A stretch of DNA of 64,000 nucleotides. It comes from Branchipolynoe longqiensis. Taxonomy: Eukaryota > Annelida > Polychaeta > Phyllodocida > Polynoidae. A program made the translations under genes and the position numbers. The stretch lies in contig CM059197.1 in the NCBI GenBank assembly GCA_030323885.1, positions 36,740,556 to 36,804,555 on the forward strand, written 5' to 3'. Positions 10,901-23,800 of this stretch are shown piece by piece (the stretch's first letter is position 1; each line of letters starts with the position of its first letter). Under the pieces are notes generated by a model that worked only from the letters and a program-made list of their open reading frames with translations, made no database searches and was not told the DNA's origin.

Positions 10901-13900
10901 TTAGGCAATAATGTTTTTGTTTTGTTGGAGCTTTGCATCCTGCCAACATCTAAAGCCATATCAGGATGGATATCGACTTGTGACTGAGCATTCCTTGCGA
11001 CTAAATATTATGAGTCTGATATTATATAGGGCTCCCTCATTGGGAGACCAGGCAGCCAGCACCCATTGAGTCACATTATCCTGACACTGAGCTAAAGTCC
11101 TTTGCCCTATCCTAGTAATGCCGAGCACCAGGCTAGGTAGCGACAAGCATCAATTTTGTAAGTCATTGTTTTGACTCAACTGAGATTTGAACTCCTGACC
11201 TTCACATGGGAATCCTACACTCTACCGATTCGGCCAGCTTATCCAGTGACAAAAATAAGGGACAAATAGTTTTGCGCCTGTCTGGAAATGTTCTTGCCAG
11301 TGTGAAACCTCTATTTGCTCCGCGAGAGAGTGCCGCTGGTAACTTGCAAAAGCCAGCAGCACTTCAACACTTTTGCAGGCAGCTTTCATGAAATGTCAGA
11401 AAGAGAGGGCACCCTCATCTCCGGTTCAAGGATACCATCAAGAGAAACCTGAAGCTGAGAGACATTAAGATCGACTCATGGACATCACTCTCACAGCAGA
11501 GCGCTAAATGGAGAGCGGCAGTCAAGTAGTGAAAGCAGTCAGTGTCGCATCGCGACCGACAGCATGATGATGATGATGATGACAATGATCTGACAATCAT
11601 AAAGAGATGCAAACTGTTTTCGTGATGACATTTCATGGACCCTAAGTTGACGTACCAAATACAATACATGTCACTTTCATTTCTTATGAAATTTGTTCAC
11701 ATGTGAATTGAGACTGCTGGACTGCCTAAACACTTTGTCACATTCAACACAAATATATGGCTTCTCATCCAAGTGGATAGGCCTGTGTCTTTTTAGGCTA
11801 TCCATCTGATTGAAATCTGCATCACATTCAGTACATTTAAACGGTTTCTCACCGGTGTGGATTCGCATATGTCGCTTGAGTCTACCGATTTGACTAAATG
11901 TCTTTGAGCATTCATGACAGGAATAAGACTTCTTTTTGTGCTGATTTACCATGTGCACCTTATTGTGGATCGTCCTGTGAGCAGAACAGACAAATTTCAT
12001 ACTACATTTTGTACATTCAAATGGCTTTTCTCCTGTGTGGGTCCTCAGGTGTATGATTACATTTTGCTTATTTGAAAATGCTTTATCGCACTGGGAACAT
12101 GCATGAGGCTTTTCACCAGTGTGTCTTAATAAACTTCCCTTTACAGAAAATTTCAAACCACACTCGGAACATTTACATGGCTTTTCACCGGTGTGAGTTC
12201 TCATGTGGCACTTTAATCGATATATCTGAATAAACCGCTTTCCACATTCTGAACAGGCATGTGGTTTCTGCCATCGATGATTGAACATATGGTACTCTAG
12301 TTGCTTAGCTAAAGTAAATCCTTTTCCACATACACTACACAGAAAAGACTTTACACTCAAATGTGTTTTAATGTGATTTTTAAGAACAAATGCTGAAACA
12401 AATCCTTTGTTGCAAATATCACATACATTGGTCTTTTTGTTAGAATGTGTCTCCATGTGCCGCTTTAAATGATCAGACTTTTTAAATCCTTTAGCACATT
12501 TATTACAGCGAAATGGTCTTTCACCAGTGTGCTTCATCTTATGAGCTATTAAACCTGATTTTTGATTAAATCCCTTATTGCATTCATAACATACAAATGG
12601 TAGCTCTCTTGTGTGAGTTCTCATGTGTGTCTGGAGATAGGTTAATCGAGAAAATCCTTTATTACAAACAGAACAAATAAGACAAGAAGCTAGCTTGGTA
12701 TGGATCTTCATGTGCGTTTCTAGGGTAACCTTAGAACCTAATAGTTTACCACAATGTGAACAGAGGCGAGACTTTTGACAGGATGCGCGATGTTGTGCAA
12801 GGCTGTATGATGTACCTAATACAGACTTACACTCGGAGCAAACATATTTGTTTTCTCCGTTATGCCTTTTTGACATGTGAGTGCTCAGGTTACGCATGAT
12901 AATAAATTGTTTCTGACACTTAGAGCAGCTATATGGTTTCCGTCTTTTATGTGTAATGACATGTTCTTTCTGCTTTTTCACAGTAGCAAACACCCTGCCA
13001 CAAGTAACACACACAATTGACCCACACATCTTCCAATGTGCATTTTCAAATAATCCATGAGAAAATGTTCCTTTTTAACGAAATGTTCATTACAGTATGA
13101 ACATTTGTATCCTTTCTCACCTTCGTGTCAGTTGTCAGCTTTGAATGTCCAAATGGACATTCAAAGCTGACAACTGGCTGAATCCACTTCCACATTCGCA
13201 ACACACATATGGTGTTTTTTCACCAGTATGGCACCTCATATGAAGCTTTAAGACGTCAGGACTTTTGTATACTTCATGACATTCTGAACACACATGCAAC
13301 TTTTGTTCCCCATGTATTCGCATATGCATCTGTTGCGATGATATACTATCATTTGTTTCAGGTCCCACATCCTTCTTTGCATTATTTTCTAAGCCACCCT
13401 CAGTGCATTCACAAATGAGCGGCTTGGTGCAGTGGACATTCCTTCCAGTCTGAAAAGAAAACCAGATACAAACCAAATGAGCTACATATTCGGTCCCTTA
13501 TATTAATGAAGCATTATGATGATATGGCTCATTATTAACCAGTCATATTACATTGTCCTTGGAAATAAACTTTGGTAAAAGTTTGCAGTCCAATAGTCAC
13601 TAGGCAATTCCTAATTAATATTCCAGAGTATGTCTAAAGAAACTGATTGACTTTCATTATTGGACAAATATTCTAAACTTTGATCTGATTTTTAGTACTC
13701 TTGAAACAAACTTAAATTACTAAGAATACTTAAGAGGTAAGTGGAGAGGAGGAAGCCTCAGTCATGTCATCTATGATCCGTAGTAGGGCAGGGCAATTAT
13801 TTCTTTTTTGACGGGGGTGGAGTGTGGTGGAAAATATGCAGTTATTAATAAAGGAGAGGTTAATTTGAGTTATTGGTCCCAGATATTGCATTAAAGCGGT

Positions 13901-16900
13901 ATACTTCGAGGTTTTGAGTTTCTGCCATTTTTTAAAGAGAAAGGTATGTAGGTTGATTGTTATAATCGACTTTACTTTAGTTTGAAGTAACTTTTATTAG
14001 AAATGGTTAATTTTATTTGAGATATTTGAAGTGAAAAGTGAAAACATGCTAAATTAATTTTGGCATGCACATCAAAATTCTAACACCGTAGACTTGGGCA
14101 GTAACGGGTGCTGTTAAATAGTTAATAAGTGCCCCAGTATCTATGTTGGATATGTATGATAAAATCTAGATATTGCTTCTGAAGATAACATTATTGACAA
14201 ATGAACTATGACTCTTGATGGGAAGTACGGACGAACTAGAGATATCTAACACCAAATATCCCAACCATCCCAATTTAAATGTACATTACTACTAGATAAA
14301 TGAGGTACTTACAACTGTAGGATCTTGAGCAGCCATCTTCTTCAAGCTAGTCTTGTCTGGAGGAGAATAGTTTGGTCCTTTATCCACAAGGCTGGACGTG
14401 TCATTGGAAATTCAGCTAAATCCAAATTGTCAACTTTCTCATCCGTAACTTTATGCGCTTAATATCAGGCTTGCGCTGCAAAGGCGTCTGGGATGAGGAT
14501 CCACTGAAGCGAAGGGGAGGCTGATACTGGTACACATTCCAGAGGCAAGCGGATTTAAAACCTAATATTACGGGGATAAGGCCTACATAGTCTTTTTGAG
14601 TAGTAAAGGCTTACAATTCACTTGTATTTCAATACATAGCAAATATAGATGAAGATAAATCACAAAAGAGGAACATTAAACATTGACCAACCCAAAATCA
14701 GTTGTTATCACCGTAGGAAATGTGTTATGAATGAGATTTATAACACTTAAAAGATCAGGTTCACCTGATTTTAACATCTTTCTTTTGTTTACATGAGTAT
14801 TTTCTATATATTCTTTCAGCAATATATTGGAATTCTATAACTATTAACTGTGGTATTGCACTTGGAACTACTAAGAATTGCTCTAAGAGCCTGGGATGAA
14901 AGTGGTGTTAGAGGGGGGAAAAGCGGAAATTAGTTAGTGGTCATTTGTAATGACAGGGAGATGGGTGATAATAGTCACAAAATGACAGCAAAACGCTCTC
15001 GAAGCATCGTTTGGTCAGATATAGGCATGATCTAAAAACTATGGTTGGAGAGTATGGTACGAAACCTGACTTCCAGGAATTTCCTGCAAATCCCTGACAT
15101 GGGGAATTTCCATATTTTCGCGGAAAACCATTACTTGCTTCCCCCCCCCCCTTTTTTAAATTCGTTTAGGTTCATTCAGTGTTAAAGGCAAATGTTGTAC
15201 AAGTAAATAAAAAAAAATTTAAATCTGAATATCTGAGTAAGATAGAACCTTTCTGGCTTTTGTGTTATTCTGCATTTTACTAGCATTGTGCGATTAACCT
15301 TAATTAACCGCCCAGTTTAAGGATTTTTTTTGAATGACTGTCGGTACACTCAAACAGCTTCTCCCATATGTGAGTCCTCACATGCTTATAGCGGAATGAT
15401 TTATTACAGAATGAAACCAGGCAGAGGAGGAATGGTGCATTGGTTAAGGGTGTTTAGATGGCGTTAGTTAAGTGCAGTCACGTTGGGGTGTTCTGGTACA
15501 ATGCGTTCTGACTGGTGAGTGCAATTAATGCTTAGTATGCCTACAGGCAATGTCACTGTCATATGCCATATGGGTGACCTCTAATTCATGGGTAGCATCT
15601 GCTTATACAGTACAACCCCGTTAAACCAAATGATCGGTTAATCCAAACTTTTTTCGGCAGCCCGGCAAAATACTACCATTTATCATATAAAAATGTTGGT
15701 TAAACCAAAGTCGGTTAATCCAAACAAAATTGTCGGCCCCAGGCCATTTCGGGTACAGTTAAACCAAACTTTCATGTGGTTTTAAGGTCATCTGAGACTT
15801 TTTTATATGATAAATGGTAGTATTTTGCCAAGTCGCCGAAAAAAAGTTTGGATTAACCGATCGTTTGATTTAACAGAGGTTGGTTTAATGGGGTTAAACT
15901 GTATATACATAAAAACCAATAATCATAGTGTCCACATACATTGTACATTCATAATGCACCCCGTTTTTGCCAAAGCCAAGTCAAAGTCAAAGCTCGGTTA
16001 AACCAATGATCGGTTAATCCAAACAAATTTCTAGGGTCCCTTCAAGTTTGGTTCAACGGGGTTATACTGTATAATGGTTAGGTGATTAGTTGCTAGTTAC
16101 AAAAAAATAACTATTGTAGTAGTCTGTACTGACCTCTCAGGTAAGGAGCCAGATAGCAGGTAGGCGGGGATAGGGTGATTGCATCAGGGAGCTTAAATAG
16201 TCTAGCGATTCGGATGCAATCCCCGGAATGGCAAGAAGTGTGGGTTCGAATCCTGCTATAGGCGCAAGTTCACATTTTCACCATTCCCCCCCATGACACT
16301 ATTATATCAATCGGAAACTAAAAGATAAACGCAAAATAGATGACACAGACACACACGCTAACTGGTTTACACACTCGCTTTATTGGTAGAGTATTATTGA
16401 GACAGATAATATTAATAACCGAAACCATCATAAGTTGACTACACCGATTATTTACTGGATCAGAGCGAACCCTTACCAAATAAAACCCACTGCTCTGGTC
16501 TTCAGGCACTAGTCCTGTTACAGGTTGCATGGCAACAAGCAAGTTGGTTGAAGGTTGTTGTTCTGTGCTCTTTTTTTGTTTGTTTGTTGTTGTTTTACGT
16601 CCTAACAACATCTAAGGTCATATCAAGACGGGTACCGACTTGTGACAGTGCGTGCTCATGGCGACTTTATAGTGCTGCTCCACTGGAAGATCAGGCCGCC
16701 AGCACCATGACCTGATATCCCACTCAGTCACATTATCCTGACACTGTTTGTTGTTTGTTGTTGTTTTACATCCTAGCAACATGTAAGGTCATACCAGGAC
16801 GCGTCCTGACACTGAGTTAGAGCGTCCGTCTCCCGTGTTTGTAGATCGTGGGGTAGTGGGTTCGAACCCTGGTCGAGTCAAACCAATGACTTAAAAATTA

Positions 16901-17783
16901 ATACTTGTCGCTTCCAAGCCTGGCGCTCGGCATTATTAGGATAGGACAAGGACTGGTTGGCTCAGTGTCAGGATAATGTGAATGAGTGGGATATCAGGTC
17001 ATGGTGTTGGTGGCCTGGTCTTCCAATGGGACAGCAGTATCAAGTCGCCATGACTGCGCACTGTCACAAGTCGGTACCCGTCCTGATATGACCTTAGATG
17101 TTGCTAGGATGTAAAACAACAAACACATGACTGGGATTCCTCCAACAGCGCATGCTTCACGTGTGGCAGGTTGGGTGATTCAAACCATGGTCGAGTCAAA
17201 CCAATATTGGTCTTTAAAATGTATTCTTTCCGCTACCCAGTCTGGCACTCTGCATTTCAACAACAGAGCAATGAGTGGTGGAATGAGAAAAAGCAACAGT
17301 GCCAGCGATTGAAATTTCCGGCCATTTAATCAACAAATGTAATAAAAATAAAACATTTTAGCTAAACACTCTTTAGCCATTTGAGCCATAAGGCTGGTGA
17401 CTAAAGTTGATCTTTTATTATTTTAGTTTCACATTGAATGGAACTAATGATAGGTATTATCACGAGGGAAGGTCATTATCCTGTGCACCAACCAATGTTT
17501 CAATGGTTTATGTGTGGTACTAAGAAGCACGGTTAGTGAATGACTTACCTTTCAGGCATTTCTAGCGCAGTCTTTTCACCCGCCTTCACATTTCCTTCAG
17601 GAGGCAATGGATCGCTTCTGGAGCTGAGATTGAACACAAGATCGTATTATCAGCGGCGTAGCTAGACCTTTAACGATGTGTACTCCTAATTTCGGCAGGG
17701 GGTTTAGGGGGCTGCTTAAGCTTAAGCTGGCGGATTTTACACATTTTAGACTTGAGTGTTCGACACTCCGGACTACTACATGC

Positions 17784-17840
<57 letters not shown>

Positions 17841-20800
17841 ATATATATATATATATATATATTATTTTTTTTTTTTTTTTTGTTGTTGACAAAACGATAT
17901 GGACGTTTTGGCATACGTGCGTACGCCTAGCTACGCCCCTGATTATGTTGTTCAGTCTTTTGATGTGAATCATTCTAGTATAAGAATGCATACAACTATC
18001 TTTCTAAGAGGAGGATGCTTACGATATAAAAGATTGTTACACTAAGTTAAAACATTATGGTGCGGAGAAATGTTCTGATAACATACACACACATATATAC
18101 ATACATTAATTTACTTATAGTATTTTTACCTATTTTTAGACGACATTTGTCATTGCTGCATTCTCATTGGTGTGTGTGTGTCTGTCAGTGAGTGTTTATG
18201 TGTGTCAGAGTAAGTGAGTGACTCAATGAGTGAGTCAGTGAGTGAGTTAGTGAGTTATAAGGGGCTTGAGGGTTTTAGGTGTTTTTTTACAACCCAGGAT
18301 TACCTGCATATAATGGTAAAGCAGCTGTCACACATCACTGGATTGAGCAACGGACAGAATTGTCTAGTCCGGTGGTGTTTGGGCGTGATAAGTATCAAAA
18401 TGTATTAAAATGTGTCAAAATGTTGCGATATCGGGTCAAAGGCCGCTGGACAAACGGACCGGTTAACCAATGGACGGCAAGCAGACTAAACGGACTCAAA
18501 CCGGACAAGAACCATAGATGTCAATCCGGCGGCATCTGTTTCAAGTTTTGTGCATTTTCAAAACTTGTACCGGATCGGGCCGGATATCAACGGATATGCA
18601 ACGGACACAAACCGGACTTTGCCGGATATCAACGGACTTTGTTTGGTTTCTTTCCGTTTCCCCAATCCGGTGATGTGCAACAGCCGCTTTAGACACTGAC
18701 TGAAACCAGCCCTGTTATTGACGCACATATGTTAATGTGCGTCAGAATTAGCAAACAGTCTCATCTCATAAAGAGATTAAATATGTTTACTTATGTGTTT
18801 GTTTGTTGTCGCTTGCAACAGTGCACACTCATGACAACTTGATAGTGCTGTTCCACTGGGAGACTGGATGCCAGCAGCATGATTCAATATTCCCACACCA
18901 AGTCACATTATCCTGATACTGATCCATATTCTATTTGTTTGTCAGTTTGTGTGTTGGGGTTTTACATCCTGGCAACATCTACAGGCATATCAGGAAGGGT
19001 ACCGACTTGTATCAGTGTGCACTAATGGCGACTTTATAGTGCTGCGCTGCTGGGAGACTAGGCCACCAATTTCCCACTCATTCTGATTATCCTGGTACTG
19101 AGCTAACCAGTCCCTGCACTATGCTAGTAATGCCAAGCGACAGGCTAGGTAGCGACAAATATCAATTTTGTAAGTCACTGTGTAAAATATTCTGATAAAA
19201 CGCATTGGTGGGGGAATGCAAATGGTATATTATGGTAAAAGGTATATAGTGCCAGGTGCATGAATGTATTTATGTAGTTGCTGGTGATACTTTACTCATG
19301 GTCAATAGTCATTGTGTGTTATGCAGATAGTGCGAAAGAGGCACTAGGAGATAGTGTGTAAGGGGCACTTGGAGCTCCACCCACTACCCCTTAACCCCTC
19401 TGTTAGTAACGGATCACCACACACTCAGCTCAGGCAGGTGGTGGCCAAGGGGGCCCCACCGCATGGTGGTGGTGGGTAGATCACGGTAGCCATGGTGACA
19501 CAGGAATGCTTGATGTTCATTGGTGGAACTGTAAATACTTGATTCTCATTGGAGAACATGGTCAGGTGGTATGCCATACCAGATCCATATACCACTATAA
19601 ATAATAAACCTGAGGCCATTGTCTCTCTCTCTACTTTCATTCTTTATACTCTTCTTTTCTCTTCTTGCCTGTATTGATTTCATTATAGTCTTCCTACACA
19701 AACACAGATTCCAGCCGTGGACTTTACAATTGGTTTGGCTCGGCCAGGATTCAACTCCCTAGATTCTGCACTTTTACTGATTCAACCATCGCGTCCAGTG
19801 TCAAGTACTAAACTATGTAGCGACAAGTACTAATTTTTAAAGTCATTAGTCTGACTAGTTTGAGGTTCAAACCGATGACCTCTGACATGGGAAACCAGCC
19901 AGGGCTTTCACCAATTCGGATATCTTATCTGGGCCGCGTTCAGATTCCGTCTCGGTGGCGCCTCGGCGACGGGCATGACGTCATGCCAGTCTGAACGGCA
20001 AAAGCAGTTGGTTGTCTCGAAAATGGCCGCCCACCCCCCCATAGGCAGCGGCCATTTGCAATGGGAAAGCTGTGCTGTGATAGGCTGAAACCACTGGATA
20101 CGGTGGCCATTTTCGAGGCACTTTTTGACTCCTATCTGAAAAGGGAGGCGTCGCCGAGACGTCGCCACGACAGACCCTGAACGCAAATAGGCCAAAAAGC
20201 GTCGCCGAGACGTACCCTGAACGCGGCCCTGGTATCTTTATTGGAGTGTTTAAGACCTGATTCATGCATGATCGAGAACGAGCCTTCAACAATTTGTTCA
20301 CAGCTAAATGGCATTCTGAATATGAAATTTAATTACAGGAGAGGGGTGATGGGGGTGGACGCGGTAGTACATTTTGGTCACTGCCACTGGAACTAACCAA
20401 TACACAGGTAATAAACACCAAAATAGCATTTAATTCATTGCATTGAATAAGATTTTGTTTTGCCAACATGATTCAGTGTTTCCTTAAAATAAACCAAAAC
20501 ACGTTGTTAGGTTTTATCCTCCTTAGATACTGGTGCACTTATCAAGCATTTCTTGGTGCATAGAAGGGCATATTAAGTCAATTTAATAGAACATTGTTAC
20601 TACTGATGTGCATGCCAAAACTAATGTTGCATGTTTTCACTTCAAATATCTCCAAAGTTAGCCATTTATAATCAAAGTTACCTCGAAACTAAAGTAATCA
20701 GGCATGTGATTGGGTGCAGGAAAAAAACCTGAATTTTTGTTAGGCTATCGTGGGGACACACAGCATCCCACTGAGTTGCGAGAGGGATGCAAATAGTGTA

Positions 20801-23800
20801 TTTCAGAGGTGTTTCAGCGGCCAGGGAAAAAAACGGAATTAAAAAATCCCACAGAATTCTGGTTTCAGCGGCCAGAAAAAAAACGCAGAAATCACATGCC
20901 TGAGTAATGTAGATTATAATGATTAACCTAATACATTTATCTCAAAATATGCCAGAAACTCAAAACCATCAGAGTATGCAACTTTAAAGTTGCATCATTC
21001 GATGGAAGCATCGAAATCAGACACAGACTGAAGACAAGAGAACCACCAGTACCATTCTTCGGGGTTGCCTTCGAATTCTAGTGGCGAGTAGATGTCAGTA
21101 GTGTCGCTTTCGACATCCATGTCCAGATCTGGAGTGTTGTAGCCATGGATGTCTTCAGCGGTGTCTGTATTGCATGCAGCTCTATCGCCAACAGTGGCAT
21201 CAAGCCGGTTCATCAACACGAAACATGGCGCCAAATTGTGTAGCAAAACAGCTTTGTTTGCAGCGTTGCCTTCAACATCTAGATTAAACAGCTCAGGAGA
21301 CCTGTGTTGGAACAAGAACCGAATACTTTTCAAATAAGCCACCAATGGGTTGTCTTTTTATTTTTGGAAGGGGGCGGAGAGGGGGGGGGGGGGGGGGGGG
21401 GGGGAGAATCAGTTTATTCATCAGAACATACAGTATTTTTAGTGCTTAGGCACTGGTCTTCCGGCCATGTACATTACATTGTAGATAGTTGTCTAGTCTT
21501 TCTCTCTCTGCTAACTCCCTTCGATAATAATTTTACGTCTTTGTTTATCGTTTCCAAGAAAGATTCGTTGGGAGACATCCCCATAATTTAACGTCACCGA
21601 AAAGCATATTCATAGGCCAGTCAGTAGGTTTCACATGTATAGCTAGTTAGTGTGGTTCTACTACCATATCTTGTAAATTAGAAAATTCCACCAATTTTGC
21701 TTAGGAACGAAAACGAATCAGTGATTTATTGTGATAGGCAAATAAAACAACTTCTTTTTACCCAATTCTCACTTCTTCGTCCCCATTGTAGAGAAAATTA
21801 AATGTTGACTACTGCCAGTACTGGTCAGAGTAAACTATATGTTGTTTGTATCCACGCAGTGAGGTTGTTAGGCATATCAATGGATTGTACTAGTCATCTA
21901 ATAAACAATTTAATAAACAAGTTTCTTTTACCTCTCTTCCTTTAGTTGTGAAAATGATTCCGTTTCAGTTGCCCCACTGTCAAAACCGTGGTCGTCTTCA
22001 TCTTCTCCATCAGTAGACCTAGAGTGAAGCAAGCAACATATAATAACTACTTGTATAATCTGATTGTTTTGAGCTTCTGACATATTTTTAAAAGAAATAT
22101 ATTATATTGATTGTTATAACCTACCTAATTTTACTTTGAAGTTACTTTAATTATGACTGGCTAATTTTGGAGATATTTGAGTTGAAAACATGCGAAATTA
22201 AATTAGGCATGCATATTGAACTGCTGGCCACCATAGGCTTCAGTAGTAACAGATCCTATTAAATTGGAGATATTTTAACTTAAGTGGAAGCATGTAAAAT
22301 GAATTTTGCCATGCACATCAAAATGCTGACAAAATAGGCTTCAGCAGGAACAGGTTATAATATCAAAGTGACTTAGTATTCCTTTACATATGGCAAAAAA
22401 AAGGCTTAATAATTGCACCAGGATCCAAGTTCGATATATAGAATCAAATTGAGGTAAGTGTTTTGTTTTCGAAAATGTTTTCATTCGACTATACGCCCCT
22501 ACAGCTTTAAAAGATGAACAATTCATATACAAAATCGCTGGTATAACGGTTATTCTCGGAAACTGTATTATGGTATGTTAGCAATACTACATGTATTTAA
22601 TCTATCCCACAAAATGTAGGCAAAATATGCTTATAATTTATGATGTTGTGCTAAAGTTAGAATTTGCATGTTGACACCATACATCTACACAAACATTTTT
22701 CACCTTTTTTTTGTGTAAGACAATCTTTTTTGCTTAATTGTAATCCCTAAAACCTTGTTTGAATTAGTTAAGGGCTAAAATGTTATGGATGGACATTACA
22801 CTGTTAATTTTAATGTTCTTGTCAATGTGGATGAAATCAAAATCAAAAAGGTGATTTTTTTTTCAACTCAGAAATGTGCACATGTAAACCTTTATAATTA
22901 TGAACATGGATGCTGCTATTATTTGGAATGTTTTCTGTTACAATTTGGAATGTTTTCACTTTAGGTTTCCATGTCACAAAAGTGGTGCACGGTTTCTGAG
23001 AACGACCCATATTGACAATACCATTTTCACGGAAACCCACCCCTATTAAGCATAGGTTTGTTTGTTTGTTTGTTTGTTGTTTTATGCCCTAGCAACATCT
23101 AAGGTCATATTAGGACGGGTACCGACTTGTGACAGTGCGCACTCATGGTGACTTTATAGTGCTGCCCCACTGGAAGACACAGCCACCAGCACAATGACCT
23201 GATATCCCTGATATCCCACTCAGTCACATTATCCTGACATTGCGCCAAGCAGTCCTTGTCCTATCCTAATAATGCCGAGCGCCAGGCTAGGAAGCGACAA
23301 GTATCAATTCTTATGTCATTGGTTTGACCCAACTAGGGTTTGAACCCACGATCTACCAACACAGGAGACGGATGCTCTAACTCATTCGGCCATCCTGCCT
23401 GGTCACCAAGAATAGGAGAGGGAGGACCAAAACTGGCCAGCCACCGACCAACGCTGGCCATTACCCTAACACTGGCTGGCCGCTGATCCAACACCAGCCA
23501 TGACTAAAAGTAGGTACCCCAAACACAGGCTGATTACTTGTTGAAAATGCCAAATTCTGTCAAAAGATGCTCCACTTCAACACCCTGGCAAAACAAACCA
23601 CAAAGGGTTTTTACAAATTTATTACAGCAGAAACAACCTTTGTTCTCTTACCTTTAACCTGGTCTTAGATTCATTTTATTATTCAAATAAATAAGCCTGA
23701 TATAGGTAAATAAAAACTACTACCAACTCCCAGTTTTCACTTTCAATCCATGGTATCCCTAGTAGAATTAACCTAGTGTACATCCAATTTGTGCAACAAT

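Noticed and set aside
17597..17968. Open frames of 70 to 105 codons
   Set aside because: They run through the (CT)n-(TA)n-Tn microsatellite; only the short splice-bounded part at 17549-17623 is supported.
19908..20314. Overlapping minus-strand frames of 60 to 106 codons
   Set aside because: They lie in MITE-3; the second full copy (38717-38998) gives the same kind of frames, so they are transposon shadows.
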